This document shows, piece after piece, positions 48,972-58,972 of a stretch of DNA of 64,000 nucleotides; position 1 is the stretch's first letter; the number at the start of each line of letters is the position of its first letter. The DNA lies in NCBI GenBank assembly GCA_029237695.1, contig JAQRGA010000042.1:682001-746000 (forward strand), read 5' to 3'. The position numbers and the translations under genes were made by a program. Source of the DNA: Conchocele bisecta (lineage: Eukaryota; Mollusca; Bivalvia; Lucinida; Thyasiridae). The notes beneath the pieces were generated by a model. That model saw only the letters and a list, made by a program, of their open reading frames with translations, did not search any database and was not told the origin of the DNA.

Positions 48972-50288
48972 TTAAATATATATAGATTTATTTTTGTATC
49001 TTAATTTTCCATATATATATGTAGCTTTGACTATCCTGTTGTCACCAAGCATTTGAAGACTAAATAATTTATCTGCAAAATTTTTAGAATATTTTGCTCT
49101 TTCTTTCATTAGTGGTGTATTTGCAGGGTCTAGAACAATGAAGTCAGCATCTTTACCGGTACTAAAATTGCCTAGATTTTTATCTAGTTTTAAAGCTTTA
49201 GCATTTCCAAGAGTAGAATAATATAAGCTGTGTAATGGGGAAAGTTTTATATTAGATAATGATGCAACTTTATAAGCTTCATTTAATACCTGTGGCATAA
49301 ATATATTATTTCCACCGCCAACATCTGTGCCGATTGATAGATTTAAATTATGTTGTATTGCTTTTTTAATATTGAACATACCGCTACCTAAAAAAAAGTT
49401 TGAACTAGGACACCATGAAACTATAGATTTACTCTCTTTAATTACTGAAAAAGCCCTATCTGTCAAGTATATACAATGTCCAAAAATACTTTTATTGCCC
49501 AATAAGTCAAATTTTTCATAAACATTAGTATAGTCAATACTCCAAGGATATAATTCTTGAACCAATTTAAGTTCATTTTTATTTTCTGATAGATGTGTTT
49601 GAAGATAGACTTCAGAAAATTCATCCTTTAATGTTCTTGCTACTTCAAGTTGTGCTTCAGTTGAAGTTGGTGCAAATCTTGGTGTAATTGCGTATTTTAA
49701 TCTATTTTTGCCATGCCACTTATTAATTAGTGTTTTTGAATCTTCATATGCTGATTCAGGTGTGTCTAGCAAGTAGTTAGGTGCATTTCTATCCATCATC
49801 ACTTTTCCTGTAATCAGACACATGTTAATTTCATCTGCAGCTTCAAAAAGCATCTCTGCAGATACTTTATGTACACTTGAGTATGCAGCCGCAGTTGTTG
49901 TACCATTTCTAAGTAATTCATGTATAAAAAAATGAGCTTTTTCTGATGCATAGTTTTTATTCTTATATTTTTCTTCTGTAGGAAAGACATAGCTTTCTAA
50001 CCATTCTAATAGTTGTTCTCCATAAGAGGCAATCATTTCTAATTGTGGGAAGTGTATATGTGTATCAATAAACCCCGGGAATAAGATATAACCGGAATAA
50101 TCAACAATATCAACATTTTTATCTAGAGTTTTTGATGCAGTACTTAATTCGTCTATTTTATTAATTTTACCAGACTCTACAACAAGCAAACCATCTTCAA
50201 TAAATTGGTATGAGTCAGTATCACCAATAAATTCAGGTTTCCTTAGAAAATGAAGGATACTTCCTCTGTATGCCTGAATGTTTGACAT
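48972..50288 (-). CDS. guaD: Guanine deaminase
   Basis: Zinc amidohydrolase that converts guanine to xanthine. 438 residues with the first metal motif LFPGFIDTHIHFPQ (HxH), the N-terminal AYRGSILHFL typical of this enzyme, EQLLEWLESYVFPTE, TPRFAPTSTEAQL, TDRAFSVIKESKSIVSWCPSSNFFLGSG and LSIGTDVGGGNNIFM with the catalytic Asp. The C-terminus carries the composite amidohydrolase domain. An AGGAG box lies nine bases before the ATG. Its upstream 235 bases lead to the tRNA gene; no purine riboswitch was recognised there. Confidence 0.93.
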   Translation of the reverse strand: MSNIQAYRGSILHFLRKPEFIGDTDSYQFIEDGLLVVESGKINKIDELSTASKTLDKNVDIVDYSGYILFPGFIDTHIHFPQLEMIASYGEQLLEWLESYVFPTEEKYKNKNYASEKAHFFIHELLRNGTTTAAAYSSVHKVSAEMLFEAADEINMCLITGKVMMDRNAPNYLLDTPESAYEDSKTLINKWHGKNRLKYAITPRFAPTSTEAQLEVARTLKDEFSEVYLQTHLSENKNELKLVQELYPWSIDYTNVYEKFDLLGNKSIFGHCIYLTDRAFSVIKESKSIVSWCPSSNFFLGSGMFNIKKAIQHNLNLSIGTDVGGGNNIFMPQVLNEAYKVASLSNIKLSPLHSLYYSTLGNAKALKLDKNLGNFSTGKDADFIVLDPANTPLMKERAKYSKNFADKLFSLQMLGDNRIVKATYIYGKLRYKNKSIYI

Positions 50289-50523
50289 TAAAATTACTCC
50301 TGATTTTATTTACAGTACATTTTAAGTTTTATTAAATTTAAATTTATATTAGGATATTACAATTAAATAATTGAACTTGTAATTTTATATTATTTAAACT
50401 TTCCATAATAAACTATTTTTATATCTGTTTTAAAATTGAAAAATTAGAATAAATTATTATTAATAATCAAATTAATCAATTGAAATTTTAGAGCATAAAA
50501 TTATATTCTTTATCTTCACTTAA

Positions 50524-50609
50524 GCCGAAGTGGCGAAATGGCAGACGCGCCAGATTCAAAATCTGGTTCACATTTGTGAGTGTGGGTTCGAGTCCCACCT
50601 TCGGTACCA
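50524..50609 (+). tRNA. tRNA-Leu (anticodon CAA)
   Basis: Acceptor stem GCCGAAG with CTTCGGT (first pair G-U), D-arm GGCGAAATGGCAGACGCGCC, anticodon stem CCAGA with TCTGG around loop TTCAAAA giving anticodon CAA, a long variable arm (about 13 bases, CACATTTGTGAG) as expected for leucine, T-arm GTGGGTTCGAGTCCCAC, and an encoded 3' ACCA. The 86-base length fits a class II tRNA. Confidence 0.96.
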
Positions 50610-50713
50610 CTATTTTTTATATTTTCTTTTAAATAAACTCAATGAGTTACTCAAATTGAAATCTTATTTTATATTTAATTAATAATATTATATTTTAAAA
50701 TATGTAGGAAGTG

Positions 50714-51240
50714 ATGTTAAAGAAACATACAAAAATTGATTTATTATCAGTTACTACAATTTCTGCCAACGGTATTATTGGAAGTGGTGGGTTAGTGTAT
50801 ATTTTGGTGCAAAAGAATCGGGTTCAGATGTTTATTTATCCTAGTTTATAACTTCGATTTTATTTTCTTTAATTGCTTTAGTTATTTCGAAGATAGTATC
50901 TCTATTTTCAATAGGAGATCTAGTTGGACTGATGGGCATAATATCTATGATAGACTCTTCAGTGCTATTTTTACATCTACCATATGGCTGGAACTTCTTG
51001 GAAGTATACTGGTTGAAGTAAAGGTTAGTTGCTAAGTACTTATCTAATTTATCATCATGGCTGTCACATTATTTAATATCAGATGGAATGCTGACTATTG
51101 AAGGTTTAATTACAGCATTACTTTTTTAATTGTTTATTGGTTAGTGAATATATTCATAATAAACTTTTATCTAAAATTAATAACTCAACAGCTCTTTATA
51201 AACTTATTATTCCAGTTTAGCAATTATAATAATGTGTTGT
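50714..51240 (+). pseudogene. Decayed APC-family amino-acid permease
   Basis: A good start (AGGAAGTGATG) opens KKHTKIDLLSVTTISANGII then GSGG; after a one-base shift the frame continues W-VSVYFGAKESGSDVYLS, a stop, then FITSILFSLIALVISKIVSL. This matches the N-terminus of APC permeases, with the helix-1 break 'ISANGIIGSGW' and '..A..aG....lSwii..il..liAl..aE'. Further down, SWLSHYLISDGMLTIEGLIT is in the expected region of a later helix. Multiple stops and shifts mark it as dead. It follows the tRNA-Leu gene by about 105 bases. Confidence 0.7.
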
Positions 51241-51422
51241 TCATTTCATTTCTCCTAAATAATTATTTAAGTAGTAATTCATCCATCTATGAGAGTTAAA
51301 TCAAATTGGAGTAGTGCCGTTGAATTTGCTAAAAGATATTTTTAAAAATCATCTAAGAGATGTAAAAAATAAAAAAAAATCTCGAAAACGTGGAGATAAA
51401 GCATCAAAAGGAGGCATTGCTG
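51241..51422. other. Non-coding stretch between the dead permease and the small ORF
   Basis: A+T-rich with no recognised gene; the last 70 bases include AAAAATCTCGAAAACGTGGAGAT, possibly the start of the unusual, higher-G+C segment that runs to about 52080. Confidence 0.3.
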
Positions 51423-51575
51423 GTGAATAGACAGCAGTTTGGACGTGTCACGCTTATATATGTTGATTCCCCCCAATCATCTCTTGTAGTGTCTATTATA
51501 TTTAAGCTTACTATCGTCCCTATGGCTGAGATTTTTTTCCTATATTCCGTAGCGTACCTTATTGGTTATTTTTAA
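51423..51575 (+). CDS. Candidate 50-residue hydrophobic protein
   Basis: GTG start eight bases after AAAAGGAGG, the strongest ribosome binding site seen in this part of the window. The encoded peptide has a polar start (NRQQFGRVTLIYVDSP) and a hydrophobic second half ending VAYLIGYF that could be a membrane segment. It has no recognised family. It is tail-to-tail with the CxxG gene, with 95 bases between. It could equally be a remnant of an element. Confidence 0.35.
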   Translation: MNRQQFGRVTLIYVDSPQSSLVVSIIFKLTIVPMAEIFFLYSVAYLIGYF

Positions 51576-51670
51576 ACTATATTTTTAAATAATTTTTTAT
51601 TAAATATTTAGAATAGATAATCAATAGCTATTTATTTTGTATGCTATGCTTAATGGTACTAGCGTATGAA

Positions 51671-52039
51671 TTATGTCGCACTATCGCCTACTATACACGA
51701 TTCATCAAAGATGTTATCTAGGTGGTTGCTTCCAGTCAGGCAACGCGAACTACTATATGGCATATTTGCTGACTGATTGTCGCCACTGCCCCATGAGCAG
51801 GACGCACTGAGATTATAAGTAGCTTGAGAGCCTATATAGCAACCAGAAGCTACTGAACCCCCACGGCAAGCACTATCGACGTAATTTGCAACATTACCTG
51901 AAGAGCATGTCGTCTTTATTTCGTCACTACCAGCAAAAATAGTACCTGTCGCCGAGCTTCCATTCTGACATAGCATCCTGTCAGGCTTCGCATCAAGCGT
52001 ACATAGCCTCGGTTTTGTATATTTGAATTTTTTTGCCAT
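51671..52039 (-). CDS. Cys-rich protein with seven CxxG repeats (possible RiPP precursor)
   Basis: 122 residues: a basic N-terminus (MAKKFKYTKPRL, with KYTKP) then a Ser/Gly/Asn/Cys-rich body. Of eight cysteines (13, 24, 45, 58, 67, 81, 100, 115), the last seven each begin CxxG followed by Ser, Asn or Asp: CQNGS, CSSGN, CRGGS, CYIGS, CSWGS, CLTGS, CIVGD. There is no signal peptide or membrane segment. G+C content is about 49% by direct count at 51721-51900, far above the neighbours. No good ribosome binding site precedes the ATG. The layout suggests a ribosomally made, post-translationally modified peptide, but no radical SAM or other modifying enzyme is in the window. The function is inferred and uncertain. 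Confidence 0.6.
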   Translation of the reverse strand: MAKKFKYTKPRLCTLDAKPDRMLCQNGSSATGTIFAGSDEIKTTCSSGNVANYVDSACRGGSVASGCYIGSQATYNLSASCSWGSGDNQSANMPYSSSRCLTGSNHLDNIFDESCIVGDSAT

Positions 52040-52068
52040 CAGTCGTTTTAACCCATGTCATCCATACT

Positions 52069-52092
52069 TTATGTGCAATGAAATACAATCAT
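52069..52092 (-). promoter_or_regulatory. Seven-codon reading frame with strong ribosome binding site upstream of the CxxG gene
   Basis: On the minus strand AAGGAGGAAA (52101-52110) is followed by ATG ATT GTA TTT CAT TGC ACA TAA. The CxxG gene begins 29 bases later without a strong site of its own. This could be a leader peptide, a coupling element or evidence of a 5' frameshift. Confidence 0.3.
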
Positions 52093-52643
52093 GAACAGGG
52101 TTTCCTCCTTTTAAATTCATTTTTATCATATCCAGCCTTATAAAATTATACTGCACTGTATTCAGTAAATTTACTAACACTTTTTTTTAAAAAAATTATA
52201 TTTTTTAAAAAAAACTAAAAAGTCAAGATCTTTATCAATTTTTACAATAAAAGTTTTATCTTCAATATTCTCAAATTTAATACTGTTTAAAATCCTGTCT
52301 ACTTTTAACTGCTCTACTGAGAGTCTATCGATTATCACTCATAAGAACCATTTCGGTATCTTAAATCTTTAAAAAACTGATATATTAATCTGATAATCTG
52401 TCTTTCTAGTATAATTTTCCTAATCTGCTCAGGCAATATTTCATGCTTAATCAAGGCATAATATTTTATACTTTAAGAGAAGTGTATGCTTTCCCTCTCC
52501 TTATTATTTTATTAAGCATAACAATTGTTTTTTATAAGGATAAAAATTTTGTTTTTTTTGAATATTAAGTGTTTTTTAACAAACGATATCATTATTGTAA
52601 ATACTATAATTATTTAATATTATATAATATATGAGGTGCTCTT
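52093..52643. other. About 550-base gap with decayed minus-strand coding
   Basis: On the minus strand, from about 52470 to 52330, ALIKHEILPEQIRKIILERQ and IRLIYQFFKDLRYRNGSYE are encoded before stops; in a shifted frame (about 52330-52215), RLSVEQLKVDRILNSIKF and ENIEDKTFIVKIDKDLDFL follow. The adjacency of two coherent runs suggests one broken gene; I do not recognise the family. Bases after about 52490 should hold the promoter of the guanylyltransferase gene. Confidence 0.4.
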
Positions 52644-53696
52644 GTGATTGCTGTAATTATGGCTGGAGGTACAGGTAAAAGATTTTGGCCTTTAAGTAGA
52701 CAAAAAAATCCAAAACAATTTCTTAGAATAGTTTCTGAAATGTCTATGATACAAATGACTGTTGATCGTTTGTTAGATAAAATTCAGATGAAAGATATAT
52801 ATGTTGTTACTGCTGCATCTCAGGTAAATTTAGTAAATAAACATCTACCTGACTTACATAGGAGTAATATAATTATTGAGCCTCAGGGAATGAATACTTC
52901 ACCGGCAATTGCATTGAGTGCTCAATATTTAAGTAAAATATATAGCAGAAATGAAATAATGTTTGTTCTTCCTGCAGATAGCGTTATACAGGATGTTGAA
53001 AAATTTATCGAAAGCCTTGATCCTGCAGAAAAAACTGCCAGTTTAGATAATTTAGTTGCTTTTGGTGTGAAACCAACTTATGCTGCAACAGGTTATGGGT
53101 ATATTGAGGGAGGAGATCCTGCTGAGCATGGATTTAATGTTAAAAGTTTTAAAGAGAAACCAGATTCAGATTTGGCTAAATATTTTATTCGTTCTGGAAA
53201 TTATTTTTGGAACAGTGGAATGTTTGTTTGGAAAATTGATACAATTTTAGACGCATTTGCAAAATATTTGCCAAAAGTAAAAACACTCTTAAAAGAAATT
53301 GATGTTATCTGGGAAGAAGAAGGAGTTGGAGCGGATATCTCTTATGTTTATTCAAGGATGCCTAAAATACCTGTGGATATTGGTATTATGGAGCAGGCAG
53401 ATAAGCGAGTAGTAATTCCTGTTAGTTATGGTTGGAATGATGTCGGAGGCTGGAAAGCTCTGCATGAAATTAGTGAAAAAGATAAAAATGGTAATTTTTT
53501 CAGCTGTAAACATGAAGCTGTAAACAGTAGTTATAATTATATACATTCTGAAAAATTTGTTACTTTAATTGGTGTAACCAATCTTATAATAGTTGATACT
53601 CCTGATGTTTTGATGATTTCAGATATCCATCAATCAGAGCGTGTTAAGGATATTGTAACTTCACTCGAAAAGAAATCTTTAGATAGTTTATTATAA
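52644..53696 (+). CDS. manC: Mannose-1-phosphate guanylyltransferase
   Basis: Makes GDP-mannose from mannose-1-phosphate and GTP for polysaccharide or LPS synthesis. 350 residues; the nucleotidyltransferase signature AGGTGKRFWPLSRQKNPKQF is intact. Other segments are IIEPQGMNTSPAIALSAQYL, FVLPADSVIQD, TGYGYIEGGDP, FKEKPDSDLAKYFI, YFWNSGMFVWKID and VIPVSYGWNDVGGW. It has only the GMP domain, without the C-terminal isomerase of bifunctional ManC. The GTG start follows ATGAGGTG. Confidence 0.9.
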   Translation: MIAVIMAGGTGKRFWPLSRQKNPKQFLRIVSEMSMIQMTVDRLLDKIQMKDIYVVTAASQVNLVNKHLPDLHRSNIIIEPQGMNTSPAIALSAQYLSKIYSRNEIMFVLPADSVIQDVEKFIESLDPAEKTASLDNLVAFGVKPTYAATGYGYIEGGDPAEHGFNVKSFKEKPDSDLAKYFIRSGNYFWNSGMFVWKIDTILDAFAKYLPKVKTLLKEIDVIWEEEGVGADISYVYSRMPKIPVDIGIMEQADKRVVIPVSYGWNDVGGWKALHEISEKDKNGNFFSCKHEAVNSSYNYIHSEKFVTLIGVTNLIIVDTPDVLMISDIHQSERVKDIVTSLEKKSLDSLL

Positions 53697-53817
53697 AGAT
53701 TTAAACTATCAGAAAAAAATATTGAAAATTTGTTAAAAACAAATAAGTTAAATAGCTCAATATTTTAATTTTTATCTGTTGCATCGGATATATTTTTATT
53801 AAACAACAAAAAGGTAA

Positions 53818-54828
<1,011 letters not shown>

Positions 54829-54871
54829 TAGATTTATTAAGTGTGTTTAAAGCAGTTATGTTATGATTTAT

Positions 54872-54911
54872 AAAAACCCGAAGAGACAAAATTTAGTCTT
54901 TCCGGGTTTTT
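54872..54911 (+). terminator. Intrinsic terminator between gap and pgk
   Basis: AAAAACCCG then AAGAGAC, loop AAAATTTA, GTCTTTC then CGGGTTTTT: a long stem with a single A-C mismatch and one G-T pair, ending in T5. It should permit separate control of pgk. Confidence 0.9.
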
Positions 54912-54941
54912 GTACTATTATATTAACAAGGAGACTGAGTT

Positions 54942-56150
54942 ATGAGTAAAAAAACAGTTAGAGATATTGATCTTAAAAATAAGAGAGTAGTTATGCGTGT
55001 CGATTTTAATGTTCCGATTAAAGATGGCATTATTGGTGACGACACACGTATTCAAAAAGCATTACCTACAATTAAATATATTCTTGATCAAGGTGCATCA
55101 TTAGTTATTTTAAGCCATCTCGGTAGACCTGAAGGAGAGCGAAAACTTGAATTTAGTCTAGCTCCAGCGGCTAAACGTTTAGGAGAATTACTTGGTATTA
55201 AAATCAGAATGGCTTCAGATTGTATCGGAGAAAGTATTGTCAAAGATGCAAATGAACTAAAACATGGGGAAGTAATGGTTTGTGAAAATACACGTTTCTA
55301 TAAGGCAGAAGATCTGAAATGTAAAACTGATGAAGATAAAAAACTTCAGGAAAATTTTGCTGAAGATTTATCAAAGCTTGGAAATGTATACGTTAATGAT
55401 GCATTTGGAACTGCCCATAGGGCACATGCCTCTACAGCTATTATCTGTAAATACATATCACCATGTGTTTCTGGTTTATTACTTGAAAAAGAAATAAAAT
55501 TTTTAGGTGAAGCTGTAAAAACTCCTAAAAAACCATTTGCTGCCATTATTGGCGGTGCAAAAGTATCAGGCAAATTAGAAGTTTTAAGTTACCTGATGGA
55601 AAAAGTTGATTCCATACTTATAGGCGGAGGGATGACTTATACTTTTTTAAAGGCTCAAGGATATGCTATTGGTTCATCTTTATACGAGGAAGAATTACTT
55701 GAAACAGCTAAAAAAACATTAATTTTGGCAGATGAAAAAAATGTTAACTTAATGCTGCCAATAGATCATTTAGTCGCTGATAAATTTAGTAATGATGCAG
55801 AAATTAAAACTGTTAAAAAAAATATACCTGATGGTTGGATGGGGCTTGATATTGGTCCTGAAACAGTTGCTGCTTTCACAGAAGAAATTGCAAGAGCTAA
55901 AACTGTTGTCTGGAATGGTCCAATGGGCTGTTTTGAGATGTCTAACTTTGCTAATGGTACAATGGCTGTATGTCATGCTTTGGCCGAAAGTGATGCTGTA
56001 AGTATTATTGGTGGTGGAGATTCTATTGCTGCTGTAAATAGAAGTGGTTTAGCAGATAAAATGACTCATGTATCTACCGGTGGCGGTGCTGCTTTGGAAT
56101 ATTTGGAGGGTAAAATATTACCAGGTGTTGCTGCATTAGATAACAAGTAA
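54942..56150 (+). CDS. pgk: Phosphoglycerate kinase
   Basis: Transfers phosphate from 1,3-bisphosphoglycerate to ADP. 402 residues; KRVVMRVDFNVPIKDG is the canonical N-terminal signature, with LILSHLGRPEGE-like VILSHLGRPEGE, NTRFYKAEDLK, FVNDAFGTAHRAHAST-type VNDAFGTAHRAHAS, PFAAIIGGAKVSGKL, and ADKMTHVSTGGGAALEYLEG near the end. Starting ATG has AAGGAGAC upstream. The upstream terminator suggests its own promoter or partial read-through from gap. Confidence 0.97.
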   Translation: MSKKTVRDIDLKNKRVVMRVDFNVPIKDGIIGDDTRIQKALPTIKYILDQGASLVILSHLGRPEGERKLEFSLAPAAKRLGELLGIKIRMASDCIGESIVKDANELKHGEVMVCENTRFYKAEDLKCKTDEDKKLQENFAEDLSKLGNVYVNDAFGTAHRAHASTAIICKYISPCVSGLLLEKEIKFLGEAVKTPKKPFAAIIGGAKVSGKLEVLSYLMEKVDSILIGGGMTYTFLKAQGYAIGSSLYEEELLETAKKTLILADEKNVNLMLPIDHLVADKFSNDAEIKTVKKNIPDGWMGLDIGPETVAAFTEEIARAKTVVWNGPMGCFEMSNFANGTMAVCHALAESDAVSIIGGGDSIAAVNRSGLADKMTHVSTGGGAALEYLEGKILPGVAALDNK

Positions 56151-57277
56151 TTAAAAATACTTGCAGCATATATTATTTTAAGAGTCTGACTTTTTTCGGT
56201 TTTTTTCTTTTTAAATTTATTTTTTCAGCCCATTTTGAAAAAAAGTTTGTTTGGTTATTTAAAACAGATATAGAAAAGAAAATAATCATTATTGCTCCTC
56301 ATATTATTATGGAACTCCATGTTTTGAATTCTTTTATAAAAAGTAGAGATGAGAGTGTTATAAGTCCTCCGCTAAGTAGAGGTTTATAAATCATTTATTT
56401 TAATCCAAAAGCTTCAGCTTATAAGGTGGGTCAACATTTCGTAAAAGTCAAAGTCCTAGTGCAGTAACACCTGATTGCATTTCAAATTTACTTATGCTTC
56501 TTTCAAATCATAATATAGGATTGCTTTTTTTCATATTTCTTTAAATCCTAAAATGGATACGCCAAAAGATAAAATTGAAAATGCTATCTTAATAAAAAAA
56601 ATCTGAAATTTGACTCCCCGTATGCATACTCCATTTTGAAAGAAAGTTTAAAATATATGATCGCATATAAGAGCAGTAAATCTTCCAATAATTAATCTTG
56701 CTAAACTTCCATTTCAGTGGGATACTTATAATAGTTTGATCTCTTTATAAATAGTAGCATTTTCTCCAATGACTAAATTCTTTGAAGAATTTTATCAAAA
56801 GAAAGATTCATAAATATTTATTATATATAAGTTGGGAATGCAAATAACATATTGTTTTATATCCAAGTATGGAAAAAACTATCTTATAGTTAGTTAAGAA
56901 GAATATTTAAAGATTTACAACTTCATTTAGATAGTGAAATATTGATTTAATAATATAATTTCTTTAAGAAATTCATATTTTCAAGCCTTTGACTCTGCAG
57001 GTGGTATTTAGTAATGAAGATAACAATAGAGATTTAGCAATAATTTTATGAAAGGAACTATTGGTGAAGAAAAATTTAATTGTTTTTATATTTGAACTAT
57101 TTTTATTTGAATAATAATTATATATAATGTCGTTTAATGATATTTTGTATATATTATCAAATTTTACTTTAATAGGATTCTTTTTTTGAACACCTCGATT
57201 TTTTAGTAAAGTAAGTATATATTTTTAGTTTATATATAATTATATTTGAAGTTATTCAGTATTTGATGGAGATTGAA
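56151..57277. pseudogene. 1.1-kb gap holding a multiply frameshifted dead gene
   Basis: On the plus strand, coherent protein-like runs switch frames: around 56270-56400 IEKKIIIIAPHIIMELHVLN and SFIKSRDESVISPP; about 56400-56570 FNPKASAYKVGQHFVK, then NLLMLLSNHNIGLLFFIFL; about 56690-56900 NLAKLPFQWDTYNSLISL, MTKFFEEFYQKK, YKLGMQITYCFISKYGKNYL. Their order suggests one protein of about 250 residues. The start faintly recalls lipid A acyltransferases (LpxL/HtrB), but that is not secure. Confidence 0.4.
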
Positions 57278-58042
57278 ATGTCTAATAGAAAACTTTTTAT
57301 AGCCGGCAATTGGAAAATGAATAAAACTGCTTCCGAAACAGAAAAAATTATAATTGAGCTAAAAGCTAAAGTTAGTGAATTTACGGGAAAAGTTAATATT
57401 GCTATTTGTCCTGCTTTTACTTCATTGGATAGAGCTGTTAAAATAGCATCTTGTTCAAATATTAGAATTGGTGCACAGGATATTTCTGAAAACGCCAGTG
57501 GTGCATATACCGGTGAAATTTCAGCTGAAATGCTTTTGGATTTAGGTGTTGAATATGTAATTATTGGTCATAGTGAGCGTAGACAGTATCATGCTGAAAC
57601 GGATGCTGAAGTTAGCAGAAAGACTAAATTTGCTTTAAATGCTGGTTTGCTTCCTATTGTTTGTGTCGGTGAAACATTAGAAGAGCGTGAATCTGATAGA
57701 ACATTAAGTATTATTACTGCTCAAATTAAAGGTAGTTTGGCTGGTTTATCAAATGATGAAATTCTAAAAATAACTATTGCTTATGAGCCTGTCTGGGCTA
57801 TAGGAACAGGTAAAAGTGCAACTCCTGAGCAGGCACAGGAAGTTCATAAATTAATAAGATCTTTACTTGCTGAACTTTACAGCTCAGAAATTGCAGAAAA
57901 AATTATAATTCAATATGGCGGTTCTTTAAAAGCTGGAAATTCTGCTGCACTAATGGGGCAGAAAGATATTGATGGTGCATTAGTTGGCGGAACCAGTCTG
58001 AATCCTGAAAATTTTAAACAGTTAATTGCTAACGCTTTATAA
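57278..58042 (+). CDS. tpiA: Triosephosphate isomerase
   Basis: Interconverts dihydroxyacetone phosphate and glyceraldehyde-3-phosphate. 254 residues with RKLFIAGNWKMNKTASE, IGAQDISENASGAYTGEIS, YVIIGHSERRQY (catalytic His), AYEPVWAIGTGKSATPEQAQ (catalytic Glu) and IIQYGGSLKAGNSAAL, DGALVGGTSL. The frame is open from a TTG at 57263, but GGAG seven bases before the ATG at 57278 fixes the start. secG follows after 25 bases, so they share an operon. Confidence 0.97.
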   Translation: MSNRKLFIAGNWKMNKTASETEKIIIELKAKVSEFTGKVNIAICPAFTSLDRAVKIASCSNIRIGAQDISENASGAYTGEISAEMLLDLGVEYVIIGHSERRQYHAETDAEVSRKTKFALNAGLLPIVCVGETLEERESDRTLSIITAQIKGSLAGLSNDEILKITIAYEPVWAIGTGKSATPEQAQEVHKLIRSLLAELYSSEIAEKIIIQYGGSLKAGNSAALMGQKDIDGALVGGTSLNPENFKQLIANAL

Positions 58043-58067
58043 AAAATATTTTATTTAAGGAAAATAT

Positions 58068-58472
58068 ATGCATATATTAGTAGTATTGTTGACAATTGTA
58101 AATATTCTTATAGCACTTTTGATTATTGGTTTAGTACTCGTACAGCAGTCTAAAAGCGGTGGTGGTTTAGGTTCTACTTTCGGTGGCGGGGGTTCTGATT
58201 CATTATTTGGAGCTCATGCCAGTACTCAATTAAGTAAATTGACTATTTGGTTTACTACTCTTTTTATATTAATTACGCTTTCACTTGCAATTATTTCAGC
58301 ACAAAAGCCTAAGCAGAAGAGTATAGTTGAATTAAATAGTATACTGGCTAAAAATGCAAAGATTCAAACTGTTTTTTCTAATAAGAATATGACAGAAAAA
58401 CAGTTGGCAAAAACTGCTATTTTAAGTAATGATATACAGGTAAAAGATAAGAAAGCAGAGAAGAAAAAATAA
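58068..58472 (+). CDS. secG: Preprotein translocase subunit SecG
   Basis: Small component of the SecYEG channel. 134 residues with two membrane helices (about 4-24 and 58-78), joined by QQSKSGGGLGSTFGGGGSDS and LFGAHAST, the conserved loop of the family. The C-terminal 50 residues are a long, Lys-rich cytoplasmic tail not found in E. coli SecG. It lies 25 bases behind tpiA with an AAGGAAA site. Confidence 0.9.
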   Translation: MHILVVLLTIVNILIALLIIGLVLVQQSKSGGGLGSTFGGGGSDSLFGAHASTQLSKLTIWFTTLFILITLSLAIISAQKPKQKSIVELNSILAKNAKIQTVFSNKNMTEKQLAKTAILSNDIQVKDKKAEKKK

Positions 58473-58634
58473 ATTTTTAATATTTGTATCATGTTTAGTC
58501 TGAATTAACATTAGGGTAAAATTTTTTGAATTCACCTAAAATTAAATTTGTATTTTCTTAACTTGATTATAAATTATGATTCTTTATGATTTTATTTATT
58601 ATTAAACTTAATATATTTTGAGAGGATTTTAGCT

Positions 58635-58898
58635 ATGGCACATAAGAAGGGACAGTCAAGTAGTAAAAACGGAAGAGATAGTAACCCTCAGTATTTGGGT
58701 GTAAAAGTATATGGCGGTCAGACAATTAAAGCTGGTGGTATTATTATACGTCAGCGCGGAACAAAATTCCATCCAGGAAAAAATGTAGGATGTGGACGCG
58801 ATTTTACACTTTTTGCTCTTAAAAATGGAATTGTTAAATTCAATAAAAATCAACGCAGTGTAAGTGTTGTAGATGCTGTTATTGTAAATGCCGTATAG
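58635..58898 (+). CDS. rpmA: 50S ribosomal protein L27
   Basis: 87-residue ribosomal protein near the peptidyl-transferase centre. The sequence begins [28 protein letters not shown] with [20 protein letters not shown], the usual signatures. It has the short N-terminus, without the cleavable extension of Firmicutes. A GAGAGGAT site precedes the ATG. A terminator separates it from obgE. rplU, its usual upstream partner, is missing here. Confidence 0.97.
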   Translation: MAHKKGQSSSKNGRDSNPQYLGVKVYGGQTIKAGGIIIRQRGTKFHPGKNVGCGRDFTLFALKNGIVKFNKNQRSVSVVDAVIVNAV

Positions 58899-58927
58899 TT
58901 TTATATAGTATTTTTATTAGACTTTAT

Positions 58928-58952
58928 AGCCCGGTGAAACTGGGCTTTTTTT
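58928..58952 (+). terminator. Intrinsic terminator between rpmA and obgE
   Basis: AGCCCGGT / ACTGGGCT stem (one G-T pair) with a three-base loop and a run of seven T. Confidence 0.9.
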
Positions 58953-58972
58953 ATATATATAAGGTTTTAATT

